Below are positions 9,101 to 19,642 of a stretch of DNA of 64,000 bases, in pieces. The translations under genes were made by a program, and so were the position numbers. The notes under the pieces are model-generated. The model searched no databases. It was given only the letters and a program-made list of their open reading frames with translations, and was not told where the DNA came from. Every line of letters starts with the position of its first letter. Position 1 is the first letter of the stretch. Source of the DNA: Serratia symbiotica (lineage in GTDB: Bacteria > Pseudomonadota > Gammaproteobacteria > Enterobacterales > Enterobacteriaceae); the NCBI RefSeq assembly GCF_000821185.2, contig NZ_CP050855.1:1116001-1180000 (forward strand). The letters run 5' to 3'.

Positions 9101-9445
9101 ATTCTCACCAGATTTTGAGAGGGTATGAAGGAACATGTTCAGTTTTTTATGCTTTCAATATTTTGACGATAATGACATGCAATTCAAACGGCATATACCC
9201 AATGCTGGGATTCAAAAATTTCATACGGATGCAAACCCTGCTCTCTGGCATTGATTGATAGTACTTATCTTGTCCAGCATGTATAAAATTTAGGCTTTAG
9301 TCTTTCTACCTCGAACAGTTTTATCAATTTCTTCGAGTATGACTGTTAGTTACATCTACGTTCCATCACCTATGATGCATTATCATGACAGAGTCAGTCA
9401 TAGGTGCTTTTACCTAAAAAATTATGTTTAATTTAGAGGTGCTGC
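9101..9445. other. Leader region of the autotransporter-like gene with a hairpin
   Basis: 345 bases without a convincing gene; a 39-residue frame starting at the ATG near 9135 is unrecognised. CACCTATGA at 9367-9375 is exactly complementary to TCATAGGTG at 9398-9406, an inverted repeat about 40 bases before the GTG start at 9446. It may be an operator or RNA hairpin. Confidence 0.45.
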
Positions 9446-11941
9446 GTGAATTATTATCCCCCACCAGAATTACCTGCAAGTGCTTATTACTACACAGCAG
9501 GAGGGGTGGCATACATTACTCCGAAACTCACTATAAATAAGGAGGATATAAAGTTCCTTATGACTGTAAGAAGTGGGTACGGCTTGCCGTTTATAACAAC
9601 TAGCAATACAGGTGAACCCGCTGTGAGCCTACCCGCTGTGAGCCTAAATGGTACTTCAGGTTTCAATATACTCGCTCGTCGCGAGTCGAGCTACAAAAGT
9701 TATACAACCACTTCTTGTCCTGCCTGTGGGATGCAAGCAGGTCCGCCACAGAATCTGGTGTCACATGGCGCGGTGTTCTACCACATTAGCAATACTGGTG
9801 GCTTAACCGACTTTTATAACCAGATGGGCCATTTTTCCGGCGATGCCGCTATGTTGTATAACGAAGGCACGATAAGTGGCACCCTGCAAAATGAAGGCAG
9901 CGCCGAGGGGGCTGTCGCTGAGATTTGGAACTCTGGAACACTCAATATAATCTCAAACGCTGCTACCGGTATGATAGAAGGTAAAACGGCCGCTATCATC
10001 AATCTGAGCGACGGATATATTAGGAGTTTGACGAATAATGGCACGCTATCCGGTGGTCAATACGCGGTGGTAAACCAAGGACGGTTGGATAGCCTGACCA
10101 ATACAGGAACAATGACTGGCGGTATCATCAACTATGGCACCATTACCGGTAATGTTGCGCTTGGTAGTGCCAAGCTGATTTTCGCGGGTGACAGTGCAAA
10201 AGTTGGTGGGGTTATTTCCTGGAATGGTGATAAGGATGTCAGTGTTGGTCATGGCAGTAAGGTGGCCGTGGGTGATAACACTGAATCAGCGTCATACACA
10301 GCGGATGGTTCGGTATACGCAGAGAATATTGCTGTGGCATCAGGCAGCAAACTCATCGTATCGCAAGAGGCCGATTGGCATGCGCTGGCTACGCAGGACG
10401 ATGCTTTCAGTAACGCGGGCACCCTGGTGATGAACAGCGACAGTATCCTGAGCGGTAATCTAACCAATAGTGGCACCCTGATAATGGGTGACCAGCAATA
10501 CCTGAGTGCAACTCTTTCCGGGGATATGGTGAATAGCGGGAAAATTGTACTTAACCCTACCAGCTATAGTGCCGGTAATACTCTCACCATCAATGGAAAC
10601 TATACTGGGACTGAAGGTAGCGTCATCTCGTTAGGCAGCGTGCTGGCCGATGATGACTCCCTGACCGACAAACTGGTCATCACCGGTGACACTACGGGCA
10701 GCAGTATCCTAAACATTTTCAATGAGAATGGTTCAGGGGCACAGACGCTGAGAGGTATTCAAGTGGTATCCGTAGGGGGCAAATCCGATGGTATTTTCAT
10801 CCTGGGCAACCGCGTAGTGGCCGGCGCCTATGACTATAGTTTGCATAAAGGCAGCCTGGCCGACCCGGCTGACGACAAGGGCTGGTATCTGACTAGCGCC
10901 ATCCCACAGCCCAATCCCACTGTTCCGAACGAACCCACTGTTGTCGTGCCGTTAACGCCAGATTTACCGGAGGATGCGGAACCAGCGCTAATGGTACGTC
11001 CGGAAACAGGTGCCTATACGGATAACTTGAAGGCATCCCGCTCACTCTTTAATGTCTCACTGCACGACAGATCTGCGGGGATCCACACAACCTCAATGTG
11101 GATACGTAACGAAGGTGGACGAAATAAGACCGAACTGTCTGATGGACAGAATACGACAACAGCCAAACGCTATGTCATGCAGATCGGTGGCGACGTTTTG
11201 ACGTGGGAGTCAGGGAAGGGCGGTAAGGCCGTGCTGGGCGTCATGGGTGGCTATGCCGTCCAACATGGTAGCACGCACAACCACCTTACCGATCATGGCG
11301 CAAAGAACAGTGTGAGTGGTTACAGTACTGGGCTTTACGGGACCTGGTATCAGAACTGGTCTGACAAATCCGGTTTGTTCATAGACAGTTGGCTACAGCA
11401 TGGCTGGTTCAACAATGAGGTGAAAGGGGAGGATTTATCACCGGAGACTTACAAAAGTCGCGGTCTGAGCGCCTCACTTGAGATCGGCTACAGCCAGCAT
11501 CTGGCTACCTTTTTGACCCAAAAGGAAAGAGAAAACAGCATCTGGTTGCAGCCGCATGCGCAGGTTATCTGGGCGGGCGTCAAAGCGAATGACCACACCG
11601 AGCAGAACGGTACAGATGTCCAGGGTACCGGCTCAGACAACGTGCTAACGAGGCTGGGCCTGCGGGCGTATCTGGATAACAGAAGCCTAAAAGACAACGA
11701 TAAGGCGAATTTCCGGCCTTTCATTGAAGCAAACTGGGTTTATAACAGTAAAAATGACGGGGTGCGGATGAACGATGAGCAGGTTGGTGTGGATGGCGGA
11801 CACAATACGCTTGAGATGAAAGCGGGTGTAGAAGGAAAACTAAACCGCAACTTGAGTGTATGGGCAAGTGTGACCCAACAACTGAGTGGTAAAGGCTACA
11901 ATGATACTGAAGGTACCTTGGGCTTGAGGTATCAGTTTTGA
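9446..11941 (+). CDS. Autotransporter-like outer-membrane protein, no visible signal peptide
   Basis: 831 residues. Residues about 115-420 are rich in short NxGT/NSGTL turns (NNGTLSGG, NTGTMTGG, NSGTLIMG), typical of the beta-helical passenger of type V secreted proteins. A Pro-rich hinge (NPTVPNEPTVVVPLTPDLPE) precedes a C-terminal beta-barrel of about 280 residues that ends in the aromatic RYQF expected of autotransporters. The start is a GTG with GAGGT five bases ahead. The N-terminus (MNYYPPPELPASAYYY) is not a signal peptide, so the gene may have lost its 5' end or use another start. An adhesin role is inferred. Confidence 0.75.
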   Translation: MNYYPPPELPASAYYYTAGGVAYITPKLTINKEDIKFLMTVRSGYGLPFITTSNTGEPAVSLPAVSLNGTSGFNILARRESSYKSYTTTSCPACGMQAGPPQNLVSHGAVFYHISNTGGLTDFYNQMGHFSGDAAMLYNEGTISGTLQNEGSAEGAVAEIWNSGTLNIISNAATGMIEGKTAAIINLSDGYIRSLTNNGTLSGGQYAVVNQGRLDSLTNTGTMTGGIINYGTITGNVALGSAKLIFAGDSAKVGGVISWNGDKDVSVGHGSKVAVGDNTESASYTADGSVYAENIAVASGSKLIVSQEADWHALATQDDAFSNAGTLVMNSDSILSGNLTNSGTLIMGDQQYLSATLSGDMVNSGKIVLNPTSYSAGNTLTINGNYTGTEGSVISLGSVLADDDSLTDKLVITGDTTGSSILNIFNENGSGAQTLRGIQVVSVGGKSDGIFILGNRVVAGAYDYSLHKGSLADPADDKGWYLTSAIPQPNPTVPNEPTVVVPLTPDLPEDAEPALMVRPETGAYTDNLKASRSLFNVSLHDRSAGIHTTSMWIRNEGGRNKTELSDGQNTTTAKRYVMQIGGDVLTWESGKGGKAVLGVMGGYAVQHGSTHNHLTDHGAKNSVSGYSTGLYGTWYQNWSDKSGLFIDSWLQHGWFNNEVKGEDLSPETYKSRGLSASLEIGYSQHLATFLTQKERENSIWLQPHAQVIWAGVKANDHTEQNGTDVQGTGSDNVLTRLGLRAYLDNRSLKDNDKANFRPFIEANWVYNSKNDGVRMNDEQVGVDGGHNTLEMKAGVEGKLNRNLSVWASVTQQLSGKGYNDTEGTLGLRYQF

Positions 11942-11974
11942 CCCTGTCAGTAATTCTGTGTAACTGCCACCGTA

Positions 11975-12283
11975 TTAAAGGTGATCGCTCAGGCGGTCAC
12001 CGAACTCGATAATAAAACGACTCATTGCCAGCCGCCAGTTCTTGATCGGCATACTCCATTTTTTTGATGCATCCTTGATCGCCAGATAAATCACTTTTCG
12101 CACCGAGTCGTCTGTCGGGAACAACTTTGCGCTTCTTGATGGCTGCACGGATCACGCTGTTCAGCGACTCGATAGCGTTGGTCGTGTAGATTGCCTTGCG
12201 TATATCGGGTGGATAGCCGAAGAACGTATTGAGATTTTCCCAGTGCGTACGCCAGCTTTTGCTTATCTTATCCTGCCATTTTA
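11975..12283 (-). pseudogene. C-terminal remnant of an IS256-family transposase
   Basis: On the minus strand one frame reads IRKAIYTTNAIESLNSVIRA and AIKKRK, and after an extra A the next frame reads KLFPTDDSVRKVIYLAIKDA and KKWSMPIKNWRLAMSRFIIE before a stop. Together they are the last ~100 residues of a mutator-type (IS256) transposase. The single-base insertion and the missing N-terminal three quarters mean it is inactive. It lies convergent to the autotransporter-like gene. Confidence 0.8.
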
Positions 12284-12654
12284 ACTATCCTCGAACACCT
12301 GTCAGAAGGTGATTCCTGAATGAGGATGTCCCTTTCATTCGAAATTTACAGAGCGTGATTTCTATTGAGGGAAATAGTACGGTATACCGAACCAGCGGGA
12401 GCATTTGAACAGACACTTACGGTACAAAGTCTATCAGCGCGGCGATCTTTGCCGCAGTGCCGAATTTCTAACACTCCATAAATTTCAATTTAAACAATTA
12501 ATTATCTCCTTAACCTGGTTTTTACATCATTGGCCCCAGTCCCCCTAATCGCCCTTTTATTGGAGTCACTGCGGCTCTTTCAGTAAAGGGAGCATCCTGC
12601 TTACCATCAACGACTATTTGCAAAATATGCGATTATTATGCCTGATTCTGGATT
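12284..12654. other. Gap with no recognised gene
   Basis: About 370 bases between the IS256 remnant and the stop of the large putative toxin. No frame is convincing. It probably holds more transposon debris and the end of the large transcript, but I see no clear terminator. Confidence 0.4.
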
Positions 12655-15600
12655 TTAATCAGCCAATTTTAAGTTGTATATGTTATTTATATCTTTAACC
12701 ATCAGAGCTAAAAAATCTGGGATACCCTTAAGGATTAAGGCTCTAAAATTAGGGTCATGTTCAAATATATATTGAAGCGTGGACGGGAACAATAAGTATT
12801 TAAGTGGCATTTTTTTGTATTCTTTTCTTTTGGAGAAATAAGAAACCGCCAACTGTTTTAATACAAACTTCCTGTCCTTATTGATTGATTTTATATATGA
12901 GGAAAAAACATCTAACGCATCAAGGATTGGTATGTAAACCTCATTCTCAATTGGAACATATATAATATCTTTTGCAAGGTTTTTCTGATGTGAAGCCTCA
13001 TGAATCAAAACCAAAAATTGTTTTATTACAGGGGGTTTTCGCAGAAAATTTATCGGGTGTGTTGGGTCAGAAAAATACAATCTATCCAGGTTAATCCAGA
13101 TTCTGTTATAAACATCCCCTGAAGGAAACGTAAAAGCAAAAGAACCTCTAGCAATCTCTGCTTGATTCAGGTTAGGACGCCAGTACACATTTTCCCATGG
13201 GGTATCCTGTTCTTGTGGTAACAGATTATTATCACGGACAAAATCTACCTCTGGCTTTACATTTGAGATTAATTCCTTAGCTGAATAGCAAAGAACCAGT
13301 TGAGCATTCTGCAGGTTTTTTTTTATTTCTCTATATCTGGAAGAAAGCTGATCTGCAAATTTTTCAATAATTTCTTTGTTATCAGTATTAAGAATTGAAG
13401 ACAAATATAAATTAAGCTGTGTTGATTTATCTTTGGCAGAAAGGTAATCGATTGCTATCCGTAAATTATCAATAGCAAAGTCACGGTGATTTCTTAACAC
13501 AACGGCGGAACTTCTGACGTGAAAAAGGCCGCTACCGAGAGCATGAGATATGTCTGTTGTTGTCCACTGTGGGTTTCCATTGAAAAATTTTTTTGTTATT
13601 TCACTCGATATATATTCATAATTCAAAACACGAGAATTTACATTACGGTAGGGAACTTCCAGTAAATCATTACTCTTAGCTATAATATGCATGATTTCTT
13701 TCAATTTTTGCCAGCGTACGGAAAAAGCTGTCATGCCCTTTGTTCTACGGATTGCAATACCCGTTCTGCCGCTTATTAATTCAACGTCAGATGTTATGAC
13801 AGCAGAACCGTCGACATCAAGCGCAACGACTTTAACTAACGTTTTGTTCTTGAGAAAACAAGATGTTTTATCCGTATGGTAAATGGTAAGCATGTCTTGT
13901 TGTAATCTGGATACACTTTTAGGTATAAGCTTACATTTATAATAATTACCATTATATTTAAAATATAGTTTGTTGTTTTCTTTATTTATGAATGTGTTGG
14001 GGAAATCAGCGTTAACTAAAATATTTCTTTCATCGACATAAATTTTATACAGAGGATTTAAACGCCCTCTTACATAATCAGTAACAGTAGCATCACATAC
14101 ATCCGTTACGGAAGGTCCTGGGGTATCTGACGGAGACCTTTTTGCTCTACATTTTCCTGTAATAGTATCCGTACCCGGCTTCAACTCAAATATTAGCTCA
14201 TCATATTTATAGATAAGTATATTTTCCTCACCTTTTAATCTGTTGCTAAGCTTATAAATTTGTTCATCCACAGGAATGGCATGAAAAGCCCTGCCTTCAA
14301 GGTTGATAACCAGATTCTGTTCTTGTTCTGCATTTGAAAGGGAAGGGACTGGTGCTAAAACGGATTCTGCATCATTGATTATTCTGTCTGCCAGTTCGCA
14401 TGATAACATATAACCTTCGCTCGTCCTTCTGAACAATAGTTCTTCATTTATTTCCTCAAGAGAGTTAAATTCAGTTTTTATCGAAACATTTTCCCTTGCC
14501 AGATGTGATAGCGGTCTTATTTCTTTCCCTGGCTCTCTTACAAATTTTTCACCGAAAAAAACTTGAGTTTCCTTATTGAATTGTGCCCACACTTCCCTGT
14601 TGCCTACCATTTCTACACGATAAACTACAATTTTTTCGTTATAAACGGGACACCAAAAAGTTTCCGGCGTATTTGATACTGCCTTTGTGGTAATAGAAGA
14701 AATTTTTTTATCAAGAGAGGAGACTAAGCCTTCCAGAAGTATTTTTTTATTTTCTAAAGTTTTAAAGCGATTTTTGATTTTCAGCAACCCTTTTTTTCCT
14801 GCAAAAAAAATAAGTCCAAATCCAGGATCAATACAGCGGGCTAAGTTTATACTTAGGGCTCGAATAACATCAGGAGAAATAGCGTGAGCTATAGATGGAA
14901 ATTCTTTAGCCATAACTTTTCCTGCTTCATTTGCAGAAGCTTTCAAAGTAGACTTAAGAAGCCCATATTTCATTGCCTGAATAGAAGCATTACCCAGTGA
15001 GATATTAAATCTCATTCCTACCTTCGCTGCTGAATAAAGGAAAGGTGTCAGACTGGCAACATCAATAATACATGAAGGAACGGATGTCTCAAAATTACCG
15101 TTAATACTTTCTGTAACACAAGTATAAAAGGGAACTAAGCTAAGAAGAAAATCACTTATTTTTTCTTTTGACGTTTTATCATAACCTTTATTATAAAGAT
15201 ATGATGTTAATTTTTTTTTGTGAAGGTTTACAATGTTGTTTATTAACATTTCCACCGGTTCGTCTTTTTCTTTCAAAATCTGTTTATTTAATAATCTAAG
15301 TTCGTAATTTTCACTCCCTCCCGGGAGAACGTCATCTAAATAAGACAATAATAAATCCCTATCGCGATCGACACGTATCATGGCATAATGCCCGGTTCCT
15401 TGCAATACTTCCAGTGAGTAAATTCTTTCCTCTTCACCATTTATGTATTGTATGAAATCTCTATCATCAGGTAGAAAATAACGAAATACTTTGTTATAGG
15501 CAATACCAGACTTACCAAAAGGTAATTTTCCTCTAACCATAGACTGGCCATTAAACTCAAACTTAATCCTGCGCGCTTCGGAATTAACTATAAAATCTTG

Positions 15601-18078
15601 TTCATCCTCAGATAATTTATTATAAACCCCGATGATGTTTATTTTTTGCACCACAGAGAATAGCTTTCCGATTTTTTTATTTTGCTGTTCAAACTTAATA
15701 TCTATGTCGGGAAATGTATATACATTTCCATCAGATCCCTCAATATCTACTTCACCATGACTGTTTAAATAATCAGTCACACTGTATTTCGTTATATTTT
15801 TCGAGTTTAATAAATTCTGTGCTAGTTGTGTTCTTGTTTTCCAGTCCTTAACAGACTTTGATAAAAGGAAAAAGGGGTCGTTACTTTCGTACCATTCTTT
15901 TACCATGTTGGTGTAATTTATAAAAACATCACTGCCATCCCCCATGTCATCAAACGAAATATTATTCATGCTATGAAAATAATAAATTAATGCAGGCAGC
16001 CTGAAATATGAAAAGAACTCTAAAGGTAATCCCCCCTCCTGCATGAGATTGAATAAAACAACACCAACATCCTGAATTGCTTCCAGGCTATGGTCATCAA
16101 GAGTAGCATCAATCTCACTCAGAAACATAGCCCCTGCATGTATCATTCCCCACCGGGGAGAAAAAGCACTTATTTTATTAAGCGTATTCAGCTCATCTCC
16201 TTGAATATTTGATAAAAAAATAGGGAATTTTCTTTTAAGTAAATTTTCCTGAATGAAAATTCTTGCTTTTTTTGATATATTTATACTGTTATCGTTAATT
16301 TTATTAAAGTAATTTCTTACTAAATTACCGTGAATGACGTTATTTCCATTCTTAAGTAAGCGCATAGAATCTTCTATAATCCATTTATCTACTGATGTCC
16401 CTAATATTAAATCAGCTAGGTATTCTGCAATTACTATCGCATTTTTATTATATGTGAAGTCGTCTTCATTTCCTGAACCATACAATCCTGCCGGTGTGAG
16501 CAACGCCCTGGCAACTTCTGCAACTTTCTCATCACGGTTATCTGATGTAACATATTCAACTATATTATTTATTCTGGAATTCTTATCTGGCAGATCATTT
16601 TTATAATACTCGGTTAATAATTTGTCTATCAACTCATTTTGTTTTTCCCTGATGCGGATCGTTTCAGAATCTGTAATTTTGTCATAACCTCCACCTGCCT
16701 CAGTGAGCTTCGTCTGAGTCGTCCTTAAGCTATCCCGCAGCAATTTTCTTCCCACGATAAGTCCGGTCAGGGCCGTAGCGGCTCCAGCTGCAATGACAGG
16801 TTTACTTTTCAGGGCCTGCATATATGACGTGGCCACGGGTGCTGCTGCTGCCGTCATCACTAGGGGGAGTAAAACATCTCCGCCACTCCTGCTTGTTGCT
16901 GAGGAGGATACCCGTGTTTCTGGTATGTCGGTGTGTACAGGAGTGCTCTCAGTAGCTTTCCTGAGTGGCTCAGGATAAGTAATGGCGTCACATTTCGTAT
17001 TGAAATGCGTGGCAGTAACGACCTTTTCGTTTGTTTGCTGGCGGGTCTCAGTTTTGAGGGTGGTACAGTACGGCAGCGCTGAAAGTCCGCTTTTTTCCCT
17101 GAGTCGTTCCACCGCCAGCAAATGCGCCTGCTCAGGGACAGAGAGAGGGGCGTTTTTCCCCGGCGCTGATGCGGGCCTGTTCTGCACCATCGCCCGGATG
17201 TAAGACCCGGGGGTGGCCGTTGAATTTGACGAAAACGCGGTGAGCCGTGGTGCTGAGGAAGAGCAAGGAACTGCGGCATCGCATACATCTCCGGTCATTT
17301 CCACCTGGGTATCGACCTCAAAAGCGGGAACGCGTCGGGATGGCTCGTTATTTTCCAGCATTTCCGCGCTGGACGGGAGACTGCTCGCCATATTTCCCAG
17401 CGCAATCCAGTAATGACTGGCGCGGATAAAAATATAAGCCATAAAGGCCGGAACCTTCAGCGGCCCACGCTGCGGTGAGCCTTCGTCTTTCATCCAGCGC
17501 CCGGCCACAATGGCCGTAACCGCCAGGGCTGTAAACAGGTGGATGGAAGTGTGATTTTCATCTTCGCCCAGAAACTGCTGTAGGAAAGTATCATCCGTCC
17601 AGCCGGTAACGGTATCCCGGATAAAGGCTGCCAGCCGGGAAACAACATTAATATTCTCAGGAAGGCACCATGATGCCAGTCCGAGAACATGCAGTGTTGC
17701 GGCATCAATATTCCGTCGATCAGTAACTGCGGTATAAAGGCTGTTTGCCGCGATTACGAGACTGGTCGGGGTGCCGGGAAGTATTTTAGAAAGGCAGGCA
17801 GAAAGTATTCTGCTCTCCCCGTATCCCCCCAGGGTACGGACCAGCTGTTGAACACCACGACGGCAGTCTTCCGTCAACGGGACACGGAATTCTGCCGCTT
17901 CTCCGGCATCAGTTGGAGAGGCCTCATGGTTTTCAATGGCGTCAAACCAGGTCTCTTCCATTTCAACGTGGTCGATGGCGTCAAACCAGATATCCTGGTC
18001 TTCCTGATTTGAACTACCCTGGGATACCAACGTTCTGCTGGCCGATGGGAAGCCAGCGATTGAATTAGCATGTAACAT
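12655..18078 (-). CDS. Very large putative toxin/effector with C-terminal HExxH motif
   Basis: 1807 residues, open from end to end. The N-terminus is polar and carries two WFDAI motifs (residues 31-35 and 44-48); a Ser/Pro/Thr-rich stretch follows to about 400, then a hydrophobic segment near 410-450. The middle is largely helical and includes LVPFYTCVTESINGN and a Cys/Ala-rich hydrophobic run resembling dermonecrotic-toxin-like (DUF6543-type) proteins of Pseudomonas and insect-associated bacteria; that likeness is from memory. LVLIHEASHQ holds HExxH at 1693-1697, with acidic residues just downstream (PIENEVY), as in zinc metallopeptidases. No signal peptide is seen, so a type III or other leaderless route is possible. 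The long intact frame amid decayed DNA argues for selection. Confidence 0.75.
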   Translation of the reverse strand: MLHANSIAGFPSASRTLVSQGSSNQEDQDIWFDAIDHVEMEETWFDAIENHEASPTDAGEAAEFRVPLTEDCRRGVQQLVRTLGGYGESRILSACLSKILPGTPTSLVIAANSLYTAVTDRRNIDAATLHVLGLASWCLPENINVVSRLAAFIRDTVTGWTDDTFLQQFLGEDENHTSIHLFTALAVTAIVAGRWMKDEGSPQRGPLKVPAFMAYIFIRASHYWIALGNMASSLPSSAEMLENNEPSRRVPAFEVDTQVEMTGDVCDAAVPCSSSAPRLTAFSSNSTATPGSYIRAMVQNRPASAPGKNAPLSVPEQAHLLAVERLREKSGLSALPYCTTLKTETRQQTNEKVVTATHFNTKCDAITYPEPLRKATESTPVHTDIPETRVSSSATSRSGGDVLLPLVMTAAAAPVATSYMQALKSKPVIAAGAATALTGLIVGRKLLRDSLRTTQTKLTEAGGGYDKITDSETIRIREKQNELIDKLLTEYYKNDLPDKNSRINNIVEYVTSDNRDEKVAEVARALLTPAGLYGSGNEDDFTYNKNAIVIAEYLADLILGTSVDKWIIEDSMRLLKNGNNVIHGNLVRNYFNKINDNSINISKKARIFIQENLLKRKFPIFLSNIQGDELNTLNKISAFSPRWGMIHAGAMFLSEIDATLDDHSLEAIQDVGVVLFNLMQEGGLPLEFFSYFRLPALIYYFHSMNNISFDDMGDGSDVFINYTNMVKEWYESNDPFFLLSKSVKDWKTRTQLAQNLLNSKNITKYSVTDYLNSHGEVDIEGSDGNVYTFPDIDIKFEQQNKKIGKLFSVVQKINIIGVYNKLSEDEQDFIVNSEARRIKFEFNGQSMVRGKLPFGKSGIAYNKVFRYFLPDDRDFIQYINGEEERIYSLEVLQGTGHYAMIRVDRDRDLLLSYLDDVLPGGSENYELRLLNKQILKEKDEPVEMLINNIVNLHKKKLTSYLYNKGYDKTSKEKISDFLLSLVPFYTCVTESINGNFETSVPSCIIDVASLTPFLYSAAKVGMRFNISLGNASIQAMKYGLLKSTLKASANEAGKVMAKEFPSIAHAISPDVIRALSINLARCIDPGFGLIFFAGKKGLLKIKNRFKTLENKKILLEGLVSSLDKKISSITTKAVSNTPETFWCPVYNEKIVVYRVEMVGNREVWAQFNKETQVFFGEKFVREPGKEIRPLSHLARENVSIKTEFNSLEEINEELLFRRTSEGYMLSCELADRIINDAESVLAPVPSLSNAEQEQNLVINLEGRAFHAIPVDEQIYKLSNRLKGEENILIYKYDELIFELKPGTDTITGKCRAKRSPSDTPGPSVTDVCDATVTDYVRGRLNPLYKIYVDERNILVNADFPNTFINKENNKLYFKYNGNYYKCKLIPKSVSRLQQDMLTIYHTDKTSCFLKNKTLVKVVALDVDGSAVITSDVELISGRTGIAIRRTKGMTAFSVRWQKLKEIMHIIAKSNDLLEVPYRNVNSRVLNYEYISSEITKKFFNGNPQWTTTDISHALGSGLFHVRSSAVVLRNHRDFAIDNLRIAIDYLSAKDKSTQLNLYLSSILNTDNKEIIEKFADQLSSRYREIKKNLQNAQLVLCYSAKELISNVKPEVDFVRDNNLLPQEQDTPWENVYWRPNLNQAEIARGSFAFTFPSGDVYNRIWINLDRLYFSDPTHPINFLRKPPVIKQFLVLIHEASHQKNLAKDIIYVPIENEVYIPILDALDVFSSYIKSINKDRKFVLKQLAVSYFSKRKEYKKMPLKYLLFPSTLQYIFEHDPNFRALILKGIPDFLALMVKDINNIYNLKLAD

Positions 18079-18149
18079 AATTTTTACCTAAATATGGCCG
18101 ATTATTACCTTCTTTTATCAAACCAGAATAGTTTTTCTATCTTTTTCTA

Positions 18150-18426
18150 TCAGGAAAACATCTTTTCTCTGTAAAGTTCCTGGATGCGGCAAATCTGCGA
18201 AGGACTGTATCCCGTGGCATCAGCCGTTTCCCGGATACTCAGTTTCTTAACCTGCCGGTAGTACAGGACTTTCTGATGCCGTTCATGATCGGCCAGTTTA
18301 CCCCGGTATTTCCCAGCGTATGCGCCCGTTCAATTCCCTATTTTTGCCGCTGGCGGCGGCTCAGCCAGTCTTTATGCGACATCGCGGCCATCAGGTCGAT
18401 AAGCATGTTATTGATGGGGTCAGTTT
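18150..18426 (-). pseudogene. Resolvase C-terminal fragment, copy 1
   Basis: Minus-strand remnant of a Tn3/plasmid-type serine resolvase: INNMLIDLMAAMSHKDWLSR, RRQRQK then a stop (the other copy has CAG there), then a one-base deletion, then VKKLSIRETADATGYSPSQI and CRIQELYREKM. The helix-turn-helix end is present, the catalytic domain is missing. A 25-30 base stretch present in copy 2 (20340-20868) is deleted at its 5' end. Confidence 0.75.
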
Positions 18427-18639
18427 GGATATCGAAAATTATTGTACTATAAGGGCTTTCCCGGCATGTCAACGCCGGTGTTTACGGTTTCTTGTCTGCA
18501 CTTCAGTAAAAATAAAGGGGAGAGACTGCGGTACTATAAACGGCCATGATGAATCGTTATCGATTCTGGCCCTGATGAAAGACGCGCGTGAGGCTTTTGT
18601 TCGTTAAACGGATACGTATATCCTGTACAATATTCAGAT

Positions 18640-19345
18640 ATACCTCACGGGGTCTAAGCCTCGCATTTTTGGCGGCAATGGCCACTGAACCAGAAGCGTT
18701 CGCAGATATGAATCGCCCGCTTTCGTTATCCCGCCAAGCTTTGATTTTCGGCCACTACTGTACTGCGATGGTGTAAGCCCCAGCCAGGCGGCCAGTTGAC
18801 GCCCATTTTTAAAATCATGCGCATACCGATACTGGCGACCAGCGCACAGGCCGTTGTGGGACCAATCCCTTTCAGTTCCATCAGTGGCTGGCTGCGGTGA
18901 TCGGATTTTGCCATACGGGACAGAATTCGGTCATATTCAGTAATGCTATCATCAATGCGATCAATGTGTTCCAGCAAATCATCAACACATTGCTGAACCT
19001 GAAGTGGCAAAGAATTCTTCTGTTCAGCAACCATGTGGCGTAGGGCATCTGTACTTTGTGGGGCAATGACGCCGAATTCAGATATCAAGCCTCTTAATCG
19101 GTTATATGTTGCTTTGCAGCCATCAGACGGGGTTAATGGCCATACTGCCGAAACAGTCTTGCCCAGTAATGCGCCCCGGAGCATGCTTCCATCCCGATAA
19201 CATAGGGTGGCAAACCAGCAATCAGTTCAGGAAGTGCTGCACGCGATACCCTGGGTTTTACCAGAACAGTTTTTCCATTCTGGTCAACGCAGTGGACAGC
19301 GAACACATTTTTAGCAAGATCGATACCGACAGTGGTAATGGTCAT
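18640..19345 (-). pseudogene. IS110-family transposase remnant with internal deletion
   Basis: The start, ATG at 19345, encodes TTVGIDLAKNVFAVHCVDQN and later LPPYVIGMEACSGAHYWARL, the RuvC-like N-terminus of IS110 transposases. Immediately after FRQYGH the middle of the protein is missing and another frame continues with NRLRGLISEFGVIAPQSTD and ELKGIGPTTACALVASIGM (the C-terminal helix-hairpin-helix/Tnp20 region) and, in a third frame, FKNGRQLAAWLGLTPSQYSS. The deletion and frameshifts make it inactive. It lies between the two resolvase fragments. Confidence 0.8.
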
Positions 19346-19642
19346 AACGAATCCCTCTGGGGCTATGTTTACCCCATGATTGCACAAGAGTTAATCAGGC
19401 GCATATCCAGGGGAAGTCCCTTCCATTCGTTAAGGCTAATATTTGACCATTTTAGGTTGAAAAACGTGTATTGCCACATACTGAGAATCTCGTTTCGAAA
19501 ACCATAGATTATGATGCCTTTACGATCCCGCTCACCATAATGGTTGATATATTTTGTATCCCATGTGGACGATAGAATCGCTTTATAAAAGACAAAAGTA
19601 AAATTCAATATACAATAAGAGAAAGCCTTATGGTAACCGAAT

